64,000 nt of DNA from Chimonanthus salicifolius (Eukaryota; Streptophyta; Magnoliopsida; Laurales; Calycanthaceae): assembly GCA_013350335.1 (NCBI GenBank), contig CM023540.1, forward strand, positions 53,258,905-53,322,904. Direction: 5' to 3'. The translations under genes and the position numbers were made by a program. Shown here in pieces: positions 46,408 through 56,159 of this stretch. Under the pieces are notes generated by a model. The model was not told where the DNA came from and searched no databases. It saw only the letters and a list, made by a program, of their open reading frames with translations. Numbering within the stretch: position 1 is the stretch's first letter; the number at the start of each line of letters is the position of its first letter.

Positions 46408-48629
46408 TGGAGCTCTGGCAAGAAGGTGTTCTAGACAGTGTGCAAAGGAGGAGAGGGCAGCCAGCTATGTGAAAGATCAAGTAGAAAGAGGCTAATGAAA
46501 AAAAGGATTGGAAGAACAAGTCAGAGCAAAGGAAAACGGGAAGAGTCGTGGAACCGGTAAGTATTTTAATAATTTTGTTTAAATAAAGGAACCATAGGGT
46601 TCGGCCATGGGTATGGCTGAACCCCATGGAAGAAAAATTAAGGGATGAATATTGTGTTTTAATGGAAAGGATGAACCATAGGGTTCGGCCATGGTGCATG
46701 GCCGAAACCCATGGAAAGACATTGGGTACTTTTAATGGATTGAAAAGATGGAAATCATAGATGTATGTTTAGGATTTTTAAAAGGCTTAAAAGGGTTCAA
46801 AAGGATGTAAATAAATGATAGACCATGGGTTCGGCCATGGTGTATGGCCGAGCCACATGGGACATATTTGGCGGACTTGGGGGTTTTATGTTGAGTTTTA
46901 TGAATGATCAATTATGGATCTTAAGGTTAATTGATGAATCTAAATATATGATTAAACCCCATGGAAGATGGTTAATAATTTTAAAAGGTTTTCTATGGAA
47001 GAGTATTGATGATCATGGAAAGGATGGCAAAGTTGTAATTATAGGCCAAAATGAAAGATCATGAGTTCGGCCATGGTGTATGGCCGTACCCCATGAGGTC
47101 TTTTTATGGACTTAATATAGTGATTGGTTAAATGGAGACCATGGAAATGAAACATCATGGGTTCGGCCATAATGTAAGGCTGACCCCCATGAACCATTTA
47201 ATGAACCATTTGTTGGAATATTTTAAGGGACACTTAGATTCGTTATGCATGTTTAAGGAAATGAGGGATTTAATTATATATAGACCTATGTTCATGGTTT
47301 ATGTTATTGGTTATGGATATGTATAATGGCAATGTTGTAAATAAGTAAAATTAATGGATCATGGGTTCGGCCATGGTGTATGGCTGAACCCCATGAGGAA
47401 TGATTTGATGGACTTAGGGTTTATGTATGTTAGGTTAATGAATAAAAGGGGTGATTGATTAATAAATCAAAGGAGGGACTAACACCTAGTAAGTGAGGTT
47501 CGGCCATGGTGTATGGCCGAACCCCACAAGTTGGGTTTATGGACTTCGACATTATTGTAAATCAAATAGGACATGGTTTTAATTGATTGATATATTATAA
47601 GGTAACGGGACCTCACAAGGTGTGTACGATCGTGACCTGTTACCGGACGAAAGCGCAAGGACACGTTAATGGTCTTTGGTAGGATTCCACCTCTTTGAAA
47701 CCATGGGTTTATGTACAATGCTTTTATCTTATTTTGATGAAGTTACGTTGTAAAAGATATGTTCCAAATGTGGGTTTTAATGCTATGTTTACAATATAAA
47801 ATAGTATGTGTTTCATTAGCATCTCATGCATGGCATGGGGTGAAGGATATGTAACTGGAGGGCCCACACTCCGTCGGGATGTCTGAAAAATGTATGTGGG
47901 ATACCTTGATGTGCTTTTCCATCAAGAAGAAACCGGAGGGGCCACACTCCGTCTGGGCATCCGAAAGACCTATGTAGGGGTACTTATATGTACTTGTGAT
48001 GGGTGGGACTCATTGCATTTGACATCATGACATGGCATGGTTTATATGGTTTTTGACATTATGATATTATTATATATGTTTTTTACTAACCATGTGTTAG
48101 CCGTAAATGGAATACCTACTGGGCGCGTTGTTCTAACGCCCTACTTCTACCCTAGTGGATGATATAGGAAAGGAGGGGAACGATGAACGTGAAAAGGGCC
48201 AAGCATAGGAGCTTGGATATGTGATTGGTTTATATTTTATTTATGTTACTTATGGACATGTAATTTGAGTAGCTAGACTTCGAACTTGTAATAATTTAGA
48301 TAAATTGCTATGGTTGGATGTTGATTTGGATAATTATGTTATATTAATTATGGATAAGACTTGGAGTACTTTGCTATCTAAAATGGAATAAAATTAGGTT
48401 CTATTATAATTCCGCAGTTATGATTTTAATCCGCATGTTTATATTGTTATGTGTGAACCATTTTCATGGACTTAGTCCATGCACACATAGGGTTGGCCAG
48501 TTGAGGGTCGGACTTTAGAAGTTCGGACTTATCTCGTGTCGTGACGTCCCACTCTCTATCACTCTTTTAAAAAAAAAAAATTAGACTCTGGTTTTTGGAA
48601 AGCATAGTGAAAAAGGGCGGGGCGTTACA
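46408..48629 (+). mobile_element. Partial 3' LTR of element D
   Basis: It matches 36962-39162 of the 5' LTR. Long stretches (e.g. 47360-47960 against 37900-38510) differ at only a few bases. It includes donor-like GTAAGT at 46557 and an acceptor-like site at 48155. It ends GGGCGGGGCGTTACA before GAGAG. Confidence 0.92.
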
Positions 48630-48634
48630 GAGAG

Positions 48635-48796
48635 TGTTGGAGATTAGGGATTAATAACTGCAAATACACAATCACGCAAATCACACGACACAAGATTACA
48701 TTAATATAAGTAGAAGAAAAGGAATAATAAACTAGGGCTTAAGTCACCCTACTAGCCTAAGCCCAGTAGGCCCATAAGTGGGGCTGGCACACAACA
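48635..48796 (-). mobile_element. 3' LTR of the copia element
   Basis: TGTTGGAGATTAGGG to GGCACACAACA on the plus strand. It contains CCCAGTAGGCCCATAAGTG, shared with the right LTR. Confidence 0.92.
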
Positions 48797-48807
48797 ATCT
48801 CCCCCTC
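48797..48807 (-). other. Polypurine tract of the copia element
   Basis: Minus strand GAGGGGGAGAT directly beside the 3' LTR. It would prime plus-strand DNA synthesis. Confidence 0.85.
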
Positions 48808-48842
48808 TAGCCCTGGAGGAGGGGAACACTCTAACATGGATG

Positions 48843-51202
48843 TCATCTTCTGTAGAGGCCAGATGCCTCTACGCAAAACTCAAACTTGTTCCTTGGAAGA
48901 ACTTTGGTGAACACCTCTGCTGGATTGTGGTCTGTGTAAATCTTCTTTACACTGATCTGTTTCTCATCAATAGCTGCTCTAAACCAATGATATCTCAAAT
49001 CGATGTGCTTCATTCTTGAGTGATACATGGCATTCTTACTCAACTCGATGGCGCTCTGACTGTCACAGTACACTGTGTAGTCCTCCGATTTGATGCATAT
49101 TTCCCGCAGGAATCCCTTTTGCCAAACCATCTTTTCCCAGCTTCTGTAGCAGCAATGTATTTTGCCTCTTCCTTAGAAAGTTCTACACACTTCTGTAACT
49201 TGGATTGCCAACTGACGGCTCCTCCGGCAAATGTGAAAATATAACCAGAAGTGGACTTGCGACCATCAAGGTCACCAACCATATCTGAATCTGTGTAGCC
49301 GGTAATCAACGAGCTCCATCAAACATGACACCCATACTCGATGTACCTCGTAGGTATCTGAAGATCCATCTCACTACCTCCCAATGATCATGTCCTGGTC
49401 TGACATAAATCTGCTCACCAATCCAACTGCATGTGCAATATCAGGTCTCGTGCAAACCATCGTGTACATGAGACTACCAACTGCTGACTGATATGGAATC
49501 TAACCCATCTTGTCTTTCTTTGTCTCTGATGAAGGACAACATTCCTTACTCAGCTTGAAGTGAGCGGCGAGAGGAGTACTAATGGAGTTACAATCCCTCA
49601 TGCCGAATTGCTCCACGATCTTCTCAATGTATTTTTCTTGAGACGAGATAATCTTCTTTTTCTTTCTATCTCTGTCAATCTCCATACCCAAAATTTGTCT
49701 TGCAGGGTCAAGATCTTTCATGTTGAATGCCTTTGACTGGTCTGCCTTCAACAACTTGATCAATTCGGAACTCTTTCCAAATATCAATATATCGTCCACA
49801 TATAATAACAGGATGATGAACTGATCACCCTTGAACTCCTGATAATACACACATGAGTCACCTGAAGTATGCTTGTATCCTTTTTCTGTCATGAAAGAGT
49901 GGAACTTCTTATACCATTCTCGTGGTGCCTGTTTCAATCCGTACAAGCTTTTTTTGAGTTAGTAAACAAGGTTCTCCTTGCCCTTCAACTCAAACTCCTC
50001 GGGTTGTTTCATGTAGATTTCTTCGTCTAGGTCACCATGAAGAAAGGCAATCTTCACGTCCATCTGTTCAATCTCAAGATTTAGACTAGCGGCCAAGCCC
50101 AACATAACTCGCATGGAACTCATCTTCACCACTGATGAGAATATCTCGTCGAAATCCACTCCTCTTTTCTGTCCAAAGCCTTTCACCACTAAGCGGGCTT
50201 TATACTTCAGAATTTTGTCTCCATCCTTTTTCACCCGAAAGACCCATTTTTTCTGTAGGGCCTTACTGCCAACTGGTAGATCAACCAACTCATATGTGTT
50301 GTGCTTCTTAAGAGACATCATCTCTTCTACCATAGCTTTCCCTAGTGAATTCTATTTTTGTTGCATATAGCCTCTGAGTAACTCTTAGACTCCTCCTCAC
50401 TGGTCATCAACACATAATGGGAACTCGGGTATCTCCTAGATGGGTTGTGCTCTCTAACAGACCTCCTCGAAGGTACAACATCCTCAAATGTAGAAGTACT
50501 GGGGGCTGCTCCCCCTCACTTGAATTTCTATCTCTGTCCTAATCATCCTCCATTGTGTCCTCAACTAAATCATGTACCAGCTCATCAATTGTCTCATCTG
50601 TAGACGTATCGCTGGCCCACTAACATTGTCACTGTGATTGCTAGAAGGAACATCTGACCCATTGTCATCTGACTGACTGACTGGCCTGCAGGTGAAGGAG
50701 AAGGAGTTACTGTTGACGGAGGTATATCCGAAGTGGCGATGGGACCATGATCTAGACCACTGGAGTATGCAGGTTTATTGTTCTTATTGAAGAACTCATC
50801 TTTATGGAATTCCATGTCTCAACTCCTGAACATTTTCTGCTGAGCTGGGTCCCAAAGTCTATATCCGAACTCTTAATCACCATAGCCAAAAAATGCACAC
50901 AATGTCGACTTTACATATAATTTCTTCCTTGACATATCAGGGATGTGTGCATAGCAAACGCAGCCAAAAACTCTGAGATGCTTGTAGGTAACTTTTCTAC
51001 CTGTCCACAAACATTCTGTCACTTCATCATTTAGGGGAGTTGATGGTGATCGATTAATGAGGTATACTGTTGTCCTCACTGCTTCGCTCCAAAATCTCTT
51101 GGGTAGATTTGTGTTGTGAATTACGCAACACATTTGCTCAACAATGGTACGGTTGTAGCGCTCTGCTATACTGTTATACTGGGGAGTCCCTAGCACTGTC
51201 AA
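48843..51202 (-). pseudogene. pol: Copia pol: integrase C-terminal half, RT, RNase H; broken
   Basis: Read leftward from 51202: an integrase piece with GTPQYNSIAERYNRTIVEQ and VFGCVCYAHIP; RT with KKWVFRVKKDGD, then LYGLKQAPREWYKKF and catalytic YVDDILIFG near 49790; RNase H with YTDSDMVGDLDGRKSTSGY, then VYCDSQSAIELSKN and MKHIDLRYHWFR. It ends with a stop at 48843. Breaks separate 50333-49959, 49946-49500, 49309-49040 and 49130-48843. No chromodomain is expected in this superfamily. Confidence 0.92.
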
Positions 51203-52193
51203 CTCATGTCGAATGCCATTTTTCTTGCAGAATTCTTTAAACTCTCCCCATGGTTACTCTCCTCCATTGTCGGTCCTCAGACATTTCAGTTTTCTACCTA
51301 TCTCTCTCCACAGAGGCAACAAACTCACAGAATAATGAGAAAGTCTGATCTTTGGATCTGATGAACTAAATCCAGCATTTTCTCGTAGAATCATCGATGA
51401 AGGTAACGAAGTACTTGTTCTGGCCCAATGACTCCACCTCTATCAGCCCACAAACGTCTGAGTATAATAGGTCTAGCTTCTTGACCTTTGTGTGGCCCTT
51501 TAGATTGAAGGAAGCTCTTGTCTGCTTGCCCATGATGTAGTGCTCGCAACTGTCTAGTCGGGTGCAATCAGTCCGTGGAATAAGGGTTTTCCTCTAGAGA
51601 AACTGCAGGCCTCTCTCACTAAGATGTGTAAGCCTCCAGTGCCATATAGAGAAAACAGTCTCTCTCTGCATTGCATGGATCTGGCCGGTGCCAACCGTGC
51701 CTCTCACAACATACAGGTGATCTCTGATCACCCCTCGTGCCATGGTAAGCGATCCCTTGCTGATCTTACATCGCTCTCCTCCTAATGTACTGATGTATCC
51801 CTCTGTACCGAGTACCCTCGCAGAAATGAGGTTCAATCTGATATCTGGAACATGTCTCACATCATTCAAACTAATCTCACAGCCATGACTAGTCTTCATA
51901 ATAATGTTCCCAACTCCAGTGATAGGGGAACATACAGAGTTGTCCATTCGAACTGTTCCAAACTCTCCGGATGTATATGTGGAGAAGAAACTCCTGTGTG
52001 ACGTATAATGATAAGTGGCACCAGTGTCAATGACCCACTCAAATGAGGAAGGGGTAATGGAAAGACTCTCCCCCTCACTGGTGGTCACTATGACAAGAGT
52101 ACGCTGCTCTTGAGATGTTGTAGCTGTGGTGTCTGAAGTGTCTGGCTTTCGTTCCTGATATTGCGCAATCTGATTATTTTCTCTTTTCCACAC
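51203..52193 (-). pseudogene. pol: Copia protease and pre-integrase region; broken
   Basis: A frame from 52193 to 51594 carries the protease FEWVIDTGATYHYTSHRSFF (catalytic DTG) and the pre-integrase motif IWHWRLTHLSERGLQFL. The integrase core N-terminal part (51203-51590) has no intact frame, though DNGGE-like and KFxE-like codons are scattered in it. Confidence 0.88.
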
Positions 52194-52962
52194 CTTACAC
52201 TGACTCTTAAAGTGCCCTGCTCTGCCACAATGAAAGTACTTTCTATTGTCTCTACCTCTGCTCTGAGATCTGTTACCTCGATCTGGTCTGCTCTTGCTTC
52301 TATGGTCCTAGCAACCATGATTTTTATTTCTTCTACCCCTATCCTATGAAACATATGCTCTTGAAGAAGAAGATGCGATGCCCTTTTCTTTCCGTCTAAC
52401 CTCTTCATTCATCAATGTCTACTTAATTGTCTCTAAGGATGTCCGGCCGCCCGGCACAAAGTTACTCAAAGTAATCACCAAAGTCTCAAAAAGAATCTAG
52501 TAGTGTCCCCATGAGAAGAAGAGCCAAAATCTCATCTGCAAAGGTGATCTTCGCAGTAGCCAGCTGACTCACCATACCTAAAAAGTTGCTGAGGTGTTCT
52601 GACATTGACATGTTCTCATTGTAAATCAGTCACATCAGTCTGTTGATAACAGAGGCTTTGTTCACTAGCGTCTTGCTCTCATACATTATAGACAGTTTGG
52701 TCCACAGTACATCTGCCTTCTTTCCTTCTGTGATATGGTGAAGTATGGTGTCATCGACATACTTCTTGGTCAGGTTCACAACCTTCAAATGCTTGTATTC
52801 TCATTCATTTGGTTTTTCCTTCATATCATCAGGTATAGATCCATCTCCTAAGATTGAATGATATAAATCATTCTCAGTCATGAGATCTTGCATCCGGGTC
52901 TTCCATAGAAGGTAATTACCCGGTACTAATTTCATGATTGTAGAACTGGAATTGGATGTCAT
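52194..52962 (-). pseudogene. gag: Copia gag, broken
   Basis: The start at 52962 gives MTSNSSSTIMKLVPGNYLLW, then WKTRMQDLMTENDLYHSI, typical of copia gag (UBN2 type). TAG or TGA codons interrupt it at several points. Near 52220-52255 it reads YFHCGRAGHFKSQC, a zinc knuckle whose first cysteine is replaced by tyrosine, so zinc binding would be lost. Confidence 0.85.
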
Positions 52963-54318
52963 TTTTGCACTGACCTCTGTCTAGTTTGTTGGTACACAAA
53001 TACGGAAGCAATTAATAAACAATTTAATTTTGTTGCCCTGCACAATCCTAGGGATCTACTACTGGCATCCAACCGATTACCCCCGAACTCCTCGCCACTT
53101 GGGTGGTTCAATCATTCAAACACATGGCAGAATAATGTGGAAAAATTAGATGACAATTATGAAAGATAAGAGAAAAGAAAACTCAGCTAGTCTCCTTTCT
53201 ACAAACGCCACTGTTTGGCGCTCACTACCGACTCCTATAGAAACAAAATCCACACCGATCACTGCGTAGATCTCACTTCCACGATCGCACAGGTAAAAAC
53301 GGATCTCAATTCCGAGTCCCGGTGACTCCGGAAACTGCAAAACAATTTTGGACCGCTGTTTTTCCCTGCTACAGGAGTACCTGAATCCGTAGTCCCTCTG
53401 GTGCACTGGAAATGGTCGTCCTACAGACTACCCAAAATGGTGGTCTCGTGGACTACCTGAATTGGTGGTCCTACAGATCACTGAAACTAAGTTTTTTTTT
53501 TTCCTCTTTCAGATCTAATTTTCGATCTGTTTTCTTCTCAAAAAACCAAGAGAAAAAAAACTAGTGGAACCTCCTTTCTCCGGTACTACCTCCGGCTACT
53601 GGCAGATTGGCGCTGCTCCTTGCCTGCACCGACAATGGGGTTTTGGATTGAAGCGAACTCGTCCAATCTTCTTCTGTCGTTCTTCCCCTTTTCTCAGATC
53701 TGATAACCAGATTTGATCGCTGCGATTGGGTCTCCGCTGAACCCCACGACCAATCGATGGAGATCAGGTCTGCTGCTGAGAAAACCCCAAAGCCTCGGAT
53801 CTGTAGAGATTTCTTTGTTCCGATCTGAAGTTCTCTTCGCTGGGGGTTTTTTTTTTTTTTCCTTTCTTTAACCTCTGCCTGTAAATGGGTTCTTCAATGC
53901 CAAAAAGAATTATCGATCTCTGTCCCTAGAGATCAAATTTGCCGGCGACTCAGGCGATGGTATCCTCTCTGATCTGTAGTGCCTCTCTGATCTCAGATCT
54001 GGGTCAGATTACTCTTCTCTGCCACAGATCTGGCTGCAACCAGCTCGATTTCCCTTTCTGGATGAATCTGCCTTGAACTGGGTGATGGTTGTCCCTATTC
54101 CTGGATTTCTGCTGCTGCTGTATTCGACTCTACTACAGGTTGCCCTTCTTCGGCTCTCTTTCTCTGAGATTAACAACCGAGAAACAAAAAAAACTTTGTT
54201 CACACCTTTTGTTTCGGTAAAAAAACCAACAAATCTATTCGATTCAAGATTTGATATGTGCATTCCTTTCTTCTGCCAGCCTGTGTGATTTTAGTTTCCC
54301 CAATCGAATCCGTCGAGG
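52963..54318 (-). other. Untranslated leader of the copia element
   Basis: About 1.35 kb between primer site and gag with T- and A-runs and many CAGATCT-like words (AGATCTG recurs). Short frames here resemble nothing. Leaders of this length are common in plant copia elements. Confidence 0.7.
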
Positions 54319-54330
54319 CTCTGATACCAC
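54319..54330 (-). other. Primer binding site of the copia element
   Basis: Minus strand GTGGTATCAGAG, the initiator-Met site, separated from the right LTR by one base. Confidence 0.93.
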
Positions 54331-54331
54331 T

Positions 54332-54494
54332 TGTTGGGGATTAAGGATTAATAAAAGCAAACACACAATCACACAAATCACACGACACAAGATTACATTA
54401 GTATAAATAGAAGAAGATGAATAATAAACCAGGGCTTAAGTCACCCTAGTGGGCCTAAGCCCAGTAGGCCCATAAGTGGAGTTGCTCCACAACA
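54332..54494 (-). mobile_element. 5' LTR of the copia element
   Basis: TGTTGGGGATTAAGG to TGCTCCACAACA on the plus strand; on the minus strand it carries a TTATACTAATG TATA-like site. Roughly seven of eight bases agree with the left LTR. Confidence 0.92.
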
Positions 54495-55245
54495 GAGAGG
54501 ACTGAGAGAGGGGAAGCACAAATGAGAGTCTTGAGCTGAGAGTGGAGCACTAGAGAGGTTTCTCTTTTGATGATACGTTTGCACGGTTGTCACTTGGAGA
54601 TCCAATGAGAGGAGTGAATGACGAGGGAGAGAAGAGTCGAAAATGCTCGAGTGAAAAAGGGATATGAGAATTGCGGCAGTTGCAATTAAGGAAGAGAGGA
54701 AAAAGGGCGTAGAAATGGGGATTCCAACGATAGTACTGCAGGGTTGGTTGGGTTTGGGTAAGGGTTTCAAAATTTAAAACACCCAAAAATCTATTTACAC
54801 AAAACAAGCAAGATATCCAGATTTCAAATTCAAAATCAAATTACAATTATTATTATTATTATTTTAAAATAAAAGCCAGGAAAACAGAAGGAAATTCAAT
54901 TGAAGTTGCACGGGTTATCTAAATTCAACAGTGTGTCTATTTGAGGGGCGTGTGTGCAATATTAGGGTCTAAAAGTTTAATTTCTATGTTTTTAGTGTTT
55001 TTCTCAAACATTTTTCATAAGTTAAACACACAAAGGTAAAAATTATTAGAACGCCCCTTGAGTCTCCGAACTCGTGTCCGAGCAAACCGGGGGTCACCAG
55101 AGAGCCCACAACTACCAAAACCCTGAAAACGTAATTAAGAGTACCAGCGAAAGTGGTGTAGTTTAGGATGTTTATTTTTTGTTTTTATAATTTTTAGTTT
55201 TTGTTTTGCTCGAGGACTAGCAAAATCTAAGTTTGGGGGTATTCC
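54495..55245. other. Host-like sequence and gypsy 3'-end-like tail
   Basis: 54500-54800 continues the host stretch from 36215 and holds a TTA microsatellite at 54847-54863. Near 55208-55240 it reads GCTCGAGGACTAGCAAAATC then TAAGTTTGGGGGTA, a sequence typical of the end of the interior in Tat/Athila-type gypsy elements (PPT region). The expected LTR start does not follow. Confidence 0.45.
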
Positions 55246-55341
55246 AATTCATCTCTACAGTCAGTCAACGCGCTGTCAATTCATCTCTACAACCAGTCAG
55301 TTTGTTGTTAATTCATCGTTGCAGTCTGTCAGTGTGCTACA
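55246..55341 (+). repeat. Three-copy 32-bp tandem repeat
   Basis: Units start at 55246, 55278 and 55310. Each has AATTCATC..T.CA..C.GTCAG and a diverged second half. Exact 32-bp spacing supports a true tandem origin. Confidence 0.88.
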
Positions 55342-55452
55342 CATTCCTCTTTTCTCTAGCCAATCAATGCGCCAATTTTCAATGTTAATCTCTAATCTTT
55401 ACCATTTCCAAGCTTCACGTTATTTCCATGCACGCTTCAGCTTGAAGGAGTG

Positions 55453-55629
55453 TGTTAAGATAGGATTAGATTTGGTTTCCACCTTATCTTCATTATCTTA
55501 TATTTAAATTAGATTTTATCTTATCTTAGAATTTCATCTTTATCTTGATGTGTTTGATTATAAATAAATGAAATGGGTTCTAAATAAATGAAATGGGTTC
55601 TGAGAGAGACCAAGTATTTTAATTTCACA
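55453..55629 (+). mobile_element. Short LTR (3' partner of 1-61)
   Basis: TGTTAAGATAGGATTAG to TTTTAATTTCACA, 177 bp, preceded by a short purine tract GAAGGAGTG. It holds a TATA-like TTATAAATAAATG and a local duplication of the 20-bp ATAAATGAAATGGGTTCT unit. It matches the window's first 61 bases, which lack that duplication. Confidence 0.65.
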
Positions 55630-56159
55630 AGATATGTCTGCAAGTCGATTTAATGATACATAGTTCAGTTTGATAAGTTTCATATGTTGATATTAAGCTT
55701 AAGCTAGGGTTGCTGTTTGACTCAAATTCAGCTCAAAACTCTTGTTTGGAGTCGTCATAAATGAAGAGGTTTAACATATATACCAGTTTGTTATGTAAGA
55801 TTCAGCCTTAATTCTTGATCCTATTTATATAAGTGGTCGGGCTCGGGCTTTTGCAATGAGCTCGTGAAAGCCCATTTAAAAATTTTATGTCCATTTGATC
55901 CATTTTCCATTTTTAAACATTATTGTGCAATTAATTAGAAGATATATAAATTGAAAGTAAGCATAATGAGCTAAAAGTGGTTCAAATTAAAGTTAAAAGC
56001 TCAATTTCTACCCATTTAATTTTAATTGATAAAATCACAAGGCCTCTTTAAAACTCACCAAGACAAAGACGCTTAGTGACTTTAACCGTTAAGATCAAAT
56101 GACTAAAAATTAATTTTTAAATTAAAATTGTCTACTTGTATCTAATCATATCTACTTTT
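55630..56159. other. AT-rich host sequence, no gene
   Basis: No reading frame of note. The last 200 bases resemble 57470-57660, the left part of a duplicated segment. Confidence 0.6.

Larger units (their letters stand above)
36221..48629 (+). mobile_element. Ty3/gypsy chromovirus D (Tekay/Del-like), internally deleted, duplication GAGAG
   Basis: 5' LTR 36221-39162, PBS, gag, and pol up to the integrase zinc finger. A truncated foreign LTR (A2, 42936-46407) follows, then the last 2.2 kb of D's 3' LTR. GAGAG lies at 36216-36220 and 48630-48634. One deletion between pol and A2 explains the loss of the integrase core, chromodomain, PPT and first ~740 bp of the 3' LTR. D could move only with proteins from elsewhere. 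Confidence 0.92.
48635..54494 (-). mobile_element. Ty1/copia element, duplication GAGAG
   Basis: LTRs of about 162 bp (48635-48796 and 54332-54494) start TGTTGG and end CAACA. The primer site lies beside the right LTR and the purine tract beside the left one, so transcription runs leftward. Domain order is gag, protease, integrase, RT, RNase H, which defines Ty1/copia. GAGAG lies at 48630-48634 and 54495-54499. LTRs differ at a fair number of positions, so it looks older than B and D. Stops and shifts break the polyprotein. Confidence 0.95.

Noticed and set aside
4687..47522. Hairpin arrays as CRISPR
   Set aside because: Spacing is irregular, the repeats are palindromes with tiny loops, and the context is plant LTRs without cas genes.
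53146..53406. 86-codon minus-strand frame in the copia leader
   Set aside because: No resemblance to gag or any family, and it precedes the real gag start at 52962.
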